Assembly (NCBI GenBank): GCA_013350335.1
Contig: CM023538.1
Location: 62,857,080 to 62,921,079 of the forward strand
DNA length: 64,000 bases
DNA from: Chimonanthus salicifolius
Taxonomy: Eukaryota > Streptophyta > Magnoliopsida > Laurales > Calycanthaceae
Direction: 5' to 3'
The notes beneath the pieces are model-generated. The model did no database searches. It was not told the origin of the DNA and saw only the letters and a program-made list of their open reading frames with translations. This document shows positions 57,296-64,000 of the stretch, in pieces; within the stretch, counting starts at the first letter, position 1, and each line of letters begins with the position of its first letter. The position numbers and the translations under genes are program-made.

Positions 57296-58763
57296 CCAAT
57301 CGGTGCCCGTTGCCGGAACTGACCTTCAGTCTTGGATTGAGGACAAACCAGACAAGGCACTGGCTGAAATTTCTTTGTTTCTTGTTTGGGTACAATACTT
57401 CTAAGGAGATAATAAGGTTAGACAGAGGAGCAGTCCATTGAATTGGTCAAAAACCTTCATCTCATCTTCTTTTTTTTTTCTTTTTTTTTGTTATTGGTCA
57501 TTCTTGTTCAACTGCTAAAGTGTCTGATGATTACTTTTTAACTTAAACAGATTAAGAAATGAAGAGAGAGAGAACTCCTTACTGAGTTATGTGTGGGTAG
57601 AGAATACTCCATGATGGCGGTTCGTGGTCACAGATATTGCGGCTTGTCCAAGTGGGCCCTACTGTGGATCGGGTTTTACCACATTTTTCGAAAATTTTAA
57701 CTAATAGAACTATCCTAGACTAAGTTGTTCCAAGTCTCAGACAAAAAAATTGGACCTATTCCAACAAAAGATCCATAGCTTGAGTTCAAAATTTTGTCTA
57801 GTTCTAATCTGCCGTTGCAAGTTCGGTCCATACATTGTGGGTCAGCTGAATTGTATCAGGAAATTGAAACTCGAACGGTTGCAGTTGCAACACATCAGTA
57901 TCATATCGTCCACATTGTTGCGGTTGATACATATCAGAATGTAACAGTAAATGGGGTACCTATAGTAAAATGGGCATAACTTTTATTATACGAATTTCGA
58001 TCGAGGTGATTTTAGAGGTATTGAAAAGAGGACTCACAAAGCTATACAATGGGAATATGGATTGAAGAGTAAAAAATTTCCACACTTTATTATTGAATTT
58101 GAAATTATTTAAGAGTTGAAATTCAAAAAATAATAAAAATAACTTAAAATGGTGATTCTTTAGAAGGAAATTACTAGACTTTATTTTCCATGTTTTTGGA
58201 ATTTTTGGGATTTTTTCTATATTTTTTCATAATATTTTAAAATTCTCAATTTCGTAACTTTAAAATCACATTTAAATATCTAAATGACTGCGAAATAATG
58301 ATAAAATTACATAGAAATGAATCCTAAAAATGTTTCAATTTTTTTTGAAAGGATAATAAAAAATTGGAGGAGAAAGAATACATATCGGCCTGTGACAGGC
58401 AATACATATTGGTGCACCGATGTAGGTGTAACAGTGCACCGTATTGGCAAACCGATTTTTTTATCCTTGGTTCTAATATTTTGGTGTTCAGATATATGGA
58501 AAAAACCTGGTTTTTTGGACTAGGTTTTTACTTTAAAAAAGAAAAAGAAAACCCAACAGTAAAATATTGTGAAAATTTGGCCCAGTCCAGTTTATCATTT
58601 TTCCAATAATCCAAAACAATCCAATGTTTTCACATGTGGCCAGTAAAATCCCCCCACCCACAAAAAAGAAAAGAAAATATAGATAATATTTTGCTCTTAA
58701 TCTAAAAATAAAACCAGTTACAGAATAAATTTTAGGGCCTTTTTTATTCATATTGAGCTTGTT
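57296..58763. other. Upstream region of the U-box gene
   Basis: The 5' UTR and promoter of the minus-strand U-box gene lie here. T-rich runs near 57471-57490 are A-rich on the transcribed strand. Near 58385-58465 'ggtgcaccgatg' and 'cagtgcaccg' words resemble the interior of the 19.65-kb MITE. No gene. Confidence 0.45.
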
Positions 58764-59069
58764 AGAGTGGTCTAGGGGTGCAACTCGGGTCAGACAGGTC
58801 GGGTTTTAATTCTAATCCGAATTTTGAATCGACCTGCATTCTAAATCCATTTTAGCTTAATTTTAGCCAAGTTAGGTCGGGTCGGGTCGGGTTAACTTAT
58901 AAAATCCTCAATCCGGCCAGATCCGACCCGAATTTCATGCGGATTTTTATCTTCTCAATTCGACCCGACCTGCTGGCCCAAAAATCTTGACCCGACCCAC
59001 ATGATTTCTCGGGTCGGGTCATGCGGGTCTGGCCAAAACCCGACCCGAGTTGCAGCCCTAGAGTGGTCT
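58764..59069. mobile_element. GGGTCGGGT-family MITE with 10-bp target duplication
   Basis: Best copy of the family: 58774-59059 (286 bp), ends AGGGGTGCAACTCGGGTC and complement of AGGGCTGCAACTCGGGTC (17 of 18). It is flanked by perfect AGAGTGGTCT (58764-58773 and 59060-59069). A 9-10-bp target repeat points to a Mutator-type transposase acting in trans. The interior is dominated by GGGTCGGGT and its complement. Confidence 0.92.
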
Positions 59070-59805
59070 GAACCATTTGCTGTTGGGCTAGCCTATCGGG
59101 CAAAGCCCGAGCCCTTTGCATAAAAGTGCAGCTCTCACTGAAACGGTAAAATTAATTAGACTTCACCCAAGCGTGGATTGCTGATTAAGTATTTCTATAG
59201 ATGCAGATTACAAGTCTGTATAGAAATTAAATAAAAATGTAAAATTTAAAATGAGAATTTACAAATTACATGTGGTAAAAAAGAAGAAGATATAATAGAC
59301 CTTATAATTTATAATAAAATCAAATGAAAAAATAGAATTTAAAAAGTCGACTCTATATAATTTATTTTCATAATAATAACATTGATAGATCAATTAGATC
59401 ACTAAGATCTCACAGCTTCAGGATCATTAAATATGATGGAAGGTTGAAATTTCACCCTTCTAGCTTTGACAAATAATGACTTTATCTTATTTTATATTCT
59501 GAAAACATATAAACAATGGGTATTATTGGACATTAAAAAAATTGCAACTTCTTTTCATTGATGGAACTACTGAAAGAGACTCGAAACCTAGAAATGGTCC
59601 ATTGGAAGACATTTTCAAATGGTTGTAGAACAAGAATCGAATATCATATATTCATGACATTAACATAGTTATATATAGATTAAATAGGTATTATTAGAAT
59701 TATAATTTTAAAATATAAATATAATTGTATCATGGTTCTATATTTCAAAAGTAGTTCAGATCCATTTACTATTTAATTTAAATTTTGAAATATGAATTTA
59801 TATGA
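59070..59805. other. AT-rich spacer
   Basis: Nothing recognised. Confidence 0.4.
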
Positions 59806-59974
59806 TCTGCTTTGTGAGATAGGTGTATCTAAATTGGTTGCCTTCCGCTAAAGTTGTGGGTTCGAGTTCCCATGACTTAACTTTGGTGTACCTTATGGGT
59901 AGTGGGCTCATCCATGGAGGTTTTACCTTAGGTATCCTGCTGTTTTCCACATATATTTTTTTTAAAAAAAAAAG
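59806..59974 (+). mobile_element. SINE-2 family copy (near complete)
   Basis: Internal Pol III boxes: TGTATCTAAATTGGTTG (A box region, 59824) and GTGGGTTCGAGTTCCC (B box, near 59857). Then 'acttaactttggtgtaccttatgggtagtgggctcatcc', 'ggtatcctgctgttttccaca' and an A tail. Confidence 0.85.
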
Positions 59975-59989
59975 GATTTTTTTAAATCA

Positions 59990-60170
59990 AAGGGGTTAAA
60001 GCGAACTCGTCTTACCAAGTGGAAGTTCTTAATTCGATTTTTACTCTATTTCAAAATGACACTATCTGTAGAGTTACTCGATGTGTGAATGGAAAATACA
60101 TGTCCCAAGAATTAGCAGGTGCTCTAAAAAGTCTGAAAAACTTGATTATAAAAAACAAAAAAAAAAAAAA
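59990..60170 (+). mobile_element. SINE-1 family copy
   Basis: Directly follows the SINE-2 copy. 'ggggttaaagcgaactcgtctta', 'TTCGATTTTTACTCT', 'ctgtagagttactcgatgtgtg', 'ttagcaggtgctctaaaaagtctg', A tail at 60155-60170. Confidence 0.75.
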
Positions 60171-60929
60171 TTTAAGATATTTTTGTTTAATAAATGAAGG
60201 TGAATGAGTGATTATAAATTGCCTTGGGAGTTGGTAGAAGCTGATACATTCAAGAAGAAGTCATCTAAGATGAAGACTCTTGAGTCTCGATGTGGGGTAC
60301 AAATTTTGATCAAAATAAATTTTTTAGTAATTTTTAATTTATTAAAAAAATTGAGTCCATATTTCAATCCTATTGACTATCTCGGCTGAAATTAATAAAT
60401 GGATTAGAAGAGAGACTTTCAACATAGCCATGACAGGGATGAAATTGACATGACAAAAAATATTTAAAGTAATTTGAGGTCTCTCCCATGGATTCAAAAT
60501 GATTGATGGTGCTTTGATTAGATGGGTGGGGCCATGTTTGTGGGTATTGAATGGCTTTGATTTTATTACCTATTTTCAAAATTTTGGAACTCATACTCAA
60601 TTTCAAAATTATATTTATTCAAATAATTCAAATAAGTTTTTCAATTCAATTCGAAAATACTTGGTAAAATTTATTTATTTGTTCGAGTCAATTTAGACAG
60701 ACTTGTATTTTTTTCAAGATGGTAAGAACGAAATTGAAGGTCATATCCAAAATTAATTGTCAGATGAGTAGGACTCTGCATGTTGATATTTCATTATATG
60801 TCAGTCAGAAATTTAAAAAAAAGATTAGGAAATAGTTGGTGGAACTTTGTCTATTACAGAAACATAAATTATTCATTCTTAAACCTTTTGAAAAAAAATG
60901 GAAACATCTCAAAGGTGTCACAATGAAAA

Positions 60930-61080
60930 CCCCAAGAGGTTGATCCGACGGTCAAGACACTCACCTCAAAAAGTGAGGTCTTAAGTTCAATTCATTCTCA
61001 ACTTCAACGGGCTATTCCTCATAGTGGATCCGATGTGTGTGAAATTAAAAGGGCTGCACATGCCCTAAAAATTAGTGTTA
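60930..61080 (+). mobile_element. SINE-1 family copy
   Basis: 'gaggttgatccgacggtcaagacactcacctc', 'agttcaattcattctcaacttcaacgggctattcctcatagtggatccgatgtgtg', 'ctgcacatgccctaaaaattag'; the tail is missing. Its sub-family resembles 3012-3229. Confidence 0.7.
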
Positions 61081-61139
61081 GAATGTCTCAAATGAATAAT
61101 GTATTGGAAATGCAAGGAAAACATATGGAAATGCATTTT

Positions 61140-61260
61140 AATTAATTAATTAATTTAATTTTTATGATTACACATTCCCAAAAATAATAGTTTATAAAAC
61201 AATTCTCTAAAAATAAATTTTTTTAAAATCGGACAAATATTTTAAGACGGAAGGAGTATT
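61140..61260. mobile_element. Degraded Stowaway-like MITE
   Basis: The right end 'acaaatattttaagacggaaggagta' resembles the Stowaway terminus at 49340-49360. The left end is lost. No further structure. Confidence 0.4.
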
Positions 61261-62279
61261 TGCTTCTAATTTGATACTTACTAAATGCGTAGATTGAAAT
61301 CTTTTAATGAAAACTTTTTATGTACTATTGCAAGTGAAAATGGAGATCTTTTAGGATGAAAGCAAAGAAACATTTTTTAGGGTTCAAGTGACGGGGGCTC
61401 GTCATCTTGAACCATATATTAAATGTGTCAATGCTATTCTGAAAATTCGGTTGTAAATGGGCCAAGGCATGTGTCTACGCCAGGGGTAAAAAATTCAGCT
61501 GAATTTTTTACCCCAGTCTATGCCCAGACATCATTTTTAAATCTGGTTAAAATCTAATATGGCTTGCCTCATCGCTCAAGCCCAATTTTTAAAAATTGTA
61601 ATTATCATCATTTTAATTATTATGGGTAAATGATTAATTTTTTCAAGTTTTACTTCTTTATTCTAATTATCATAAATTATACAGTTAGTCATTTTACTAT
61701 CTATTATATATTTCTTTATCCTTTCTATCTACATTTTTCAATGATCTATTTCTTCACGCTGTGTCAACAATTTGTAAAGTTTCAACTCTATGTATTAAGG
61801 TCATCCTAAGTCTTCTAAGGCTTAAACTATCTCAAACGAGATTCTCACTTTATCTTTTTTTAGAGTTAATTCACTGATTTAACGTAATATATATATCTTC
61901 ATTCTTTTAACTTTATCTATTCATCTTTCCTCTATCGTCAAGTACTCTCTCTACGTGACATTGTGAAGCTAGACCTACTTTTATTTAAGGAAAAAGACCT
62001 CGCCAATTTATTTTAGAACCTAACCCAAAGAAATCCTTACGCTAAGGATCATATGGCTAGAACTCCTTAATTGGGCTGGGCCTATAGGCTTCCACCAGGC
62101 TGAAATTCAAATTAGCCATACTTTTAACCCAAATTTGAGCCCAAAATCATCTTAGCAGGTTTGAGATTAGATAATCTTTTTTTATAGGTTGTATCATATT
62201 GGTTTAGCACTAGCTTAAGTCAATTAACAATTATTATTTAACAAGATGATTCATTACGTGGATAGTTAAGTTGACATAG
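61261..62279. other. AT-rich spacer
   Basis: No gene. 'gaattttttacccc' and 'ggggtaaaaaattc' form a 14-bp inverted pair near 61482-61516, able to form a small hairpin. Confidence 0.4.
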
Positions 62280-62455
62280 TTTTTTTTTTTTATAATTAAA
62301 GTGTTCAGACTTCTAGAGTACTGATTAATCTTTAAGACAATATGTAAATTGTTTATCTACATAAATCGAATAACTCTACGAGTAATCGTTTAAAGTGAAA
62401 GTGAAAATCAAATTCAGAAATCCTACTTTTTGAGACGGATTTCCCACTATCACTC
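62280..62455 (-). mobile_element. SINE-1 family copy
   Basis: T-run, 'tataattaaagtgttcagacttctagagtactgattaatctttaagacaatatgtaaat', 'ataactctacgagtaatcg', head eroded at 62420-62455. Minus orientation. Confidence 0.65.
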
Positions 62456-63780
62456 CTAAATAGTTAATCATAATTAAATGGTTTATCATTTCTCGCTCAG
62501 GTCTGCGTCTCGACCCTAGCCATGCAGATCACTCGACTCGGTTTGGCCGAGTCTTGTTTGGGACACCGAAGTCAAATCCCTTTGTGGTAGGGGTAACTTG
62601 GGAAAGAAAAAAAAATAGATAAACCCTCTTCTTCTCTCGCGCAGGTCTCGGCCCTAGCTGAAGTGGGAAACGAGAAGGGGAGTGGAAAAGCGAGGAAAAC
62701 CGCAAAAAGGTTGGTCTCCCTATTTTATTTTCATTTTACAGATTTTTTTCCTTTCTTTCTTGTTCCCTCTTCTTCATTATTGTATTTTGTGCAGGATTTA
62801 CTGATATTTTTAGGACTGAAATTCCGAGAACGGATCAACAGAGTAGGATAAAAAAAGGTCGAATAAGAGGTCAGAGCAGTTTCTTTTTTCTCTATTTTTC
62901 AACCAAACTTATTGCAATATTTGAAGCCAGGTGAGCTATGCCAAATATTTTAAGCTAAGCAAGCCTACGTATCGGGTTTCGGGCTAAGAAAAATTTCCAC
63001 TGAAATCTAAAGTTTTCTGTTTTAACTTCTAGGGCCACTTGAAATTAAAATATCGAAGTGCTGAAATTATTGAAGTAGATGGAAATTTCGGCTGAAATGG
63101 AAAAACTTTCAGTCGTTACAGCCCATCTGATTGCAATTATTATTATTGTTTATTTATGATTTTTATCTGTCATCATTTTTGGGCGAAACTAGCAAACCGC
63201 CGGGCGTTTTCGCCGCGTGCGAGCCAAGGGTCCCATGTGGGACCCACTTAATATGAAATCTTATCTGTTAAAATTATTTTTTTTTCTTTTTGAAATGTAG
63301 TTTCAACTGTTTGTAATTTTTGTTCCGTGTATCTTTGCCGTTGGATTAAACATGAGAGGTCAAAATATTTATCCAATGATTTATTTTTAATCTTAAAAAA
63401 TCAAGGGCTAATATGATTCAATGGATCTATTTTTTGCATTACGATAGCCCTCATGATAATCTATCCATCCATGTAATTTTTGTGATTATTAGATTGGGTC
63501 CGCTAAAGAACAGATCTCATGAGAATGGCCAGTGGGCACCACTTGTGCTCATATGGATGCATGACTTTGAAAGCCCTTGACTCGTATATGATAAGAGTAG
63601 GGTGGGCAAAATGTAGATAAGTAAGTGGGATCTTGTGCGATCAAAGAGTCTCCCTTCACCTAAAAAGATGATTTTATAAAACAATTATTAGATCTGCGAT
63701 ACTTTACGTAATAGAGTTTTGGGTAATGAAAAGAAAACCTAAGTAAACAAAGTCAGGACAAAGGAGATGTGTATGCTACA
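62456..63780. other. Spacer, no gene recognised
   Basis: A 62-aa frame (62663-62851) is low complexity and unconvincing. 'gcgcaggtctcggccctagc' near 62640 repeats 'gctcaggtctgcgtctcgaccctagc' near 62497, a small duplication. 'gtcccatgtgggac' (63230) is a palindrome. Confidence 0.4.
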
Positions 63781-63976
63781 TTTTTTTTTAAGACCAAGGT
63801 GTCCAGGCCTCTTAGAACACTTGACTAATTCTTGGGGCACGTGGAAAACTCCCTATCCACACACACTGAGTAACACTATGGGGAGTCGCCCTTTTGTGTT
63901 AAAATGACTTGAATCCAAGACCTCCCGCATCTCATGCGGGTTCTTGACCGTCAAGCCAACCCTCATGGGTTAGATG
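63781..63976 (-). mobile_element. SINE-1 family copy (full length)
   Basis: Minus orientation, from the T-run at 63781-63790 to the head 'gggttcttgaccgtcaagccaaccctcatggg'. Flanks 'gatgtgtatgctacat' and 'gatgcgtatgtacat' are an imperfect target duplication. It shows the whole block order and is useful as a second reference copy. Confidence 0.85.
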
Positions 63977-64000
63977 CGTATGTACATTAGATGAGTGGTT

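Noticed and set aside
1..64000. CRISPR arrays, prophage, operons or bacterial mobile elements
   Set aside because: No regularly spaced identical repeats, ribosome binding sites or bacterial gene families; spliced plant genes throughout.

Overview
The window is nuclear DNA of a flowering plant. It is AT-rich, its genes are interrupted by GT-AG introns, and its protein families are plant-specific (DYW-type PPR, BHLH49-type bHLH, U-box/ARM PUB44-type ligase). The intergenic space is filled with short non-autonomous elements: SINEs, MITEs and miniature LTR elements (TRIMs). I cannot name the species. No transposase, gag/pol, CRISPR array or bacterial-type operon was seen.

Layout. 447-2396 (+) is an intronless PPR editing factor. 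3926-6572 (-), with a 5' UTR exon to about 7.3 kb, is a complete 268-aa YIF1/HRF1 homologue whose introns hold a TRIM, a solo-LTR-like fragment and a duplicated splice donor. 7.4-31 kb has no convincing intact protein gene. It holds a broken lectin-receptor-kinase fragment (about 9.45-9.8 kb), three paralogous C/D-box snoRNA candidates on the minus strand (11.37-12.74 kb), a single captured exon of chloroplast GAPDH (15.9 kb), a degenerate minisatellite (17.9-18.7 kb), a complete TRIM (21.1 kb) and many MITEs and SINEs. 31.48-38.33 kb (+) is a BHLH49-type transcription factor, eight coding exons and 552 aa. It converges on a five-exon SAM plus peroxiredoxin-like-2 gene (39.5-44.4 kb, -, about 410 aa). 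After a second complete TRIM (45.8 kb) and a Stowaway MITE (49.2 kb) comes a 1026-aa U-box/armadillo E3 ligase (50.1-57.3 kb, -) that starts with a 6-nt coding exon. The last 6.5 kb is repeats only.

The genes are unrelated housekeeping or regulatory genes: organelle RNA editing, Golgi trafficking, transcription, redox and ubiquitin. Nothing suggests a functional cluster. The most unusual signals are non-coding. First, four unrelated LTR sequences share a plant snRNA-type upstream element (GTCCCACATCG-like), then exactly 24 bp, then TTTATAA; as I recall, this is the spacing of plant U6 Pol III promoters. Second, the snoRNA paralogues keep one identical 15-nt guide while their other guide has diverged. 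Splice junctions were inferred by eye from GT-AG sites, reading frame and remembered homologues.
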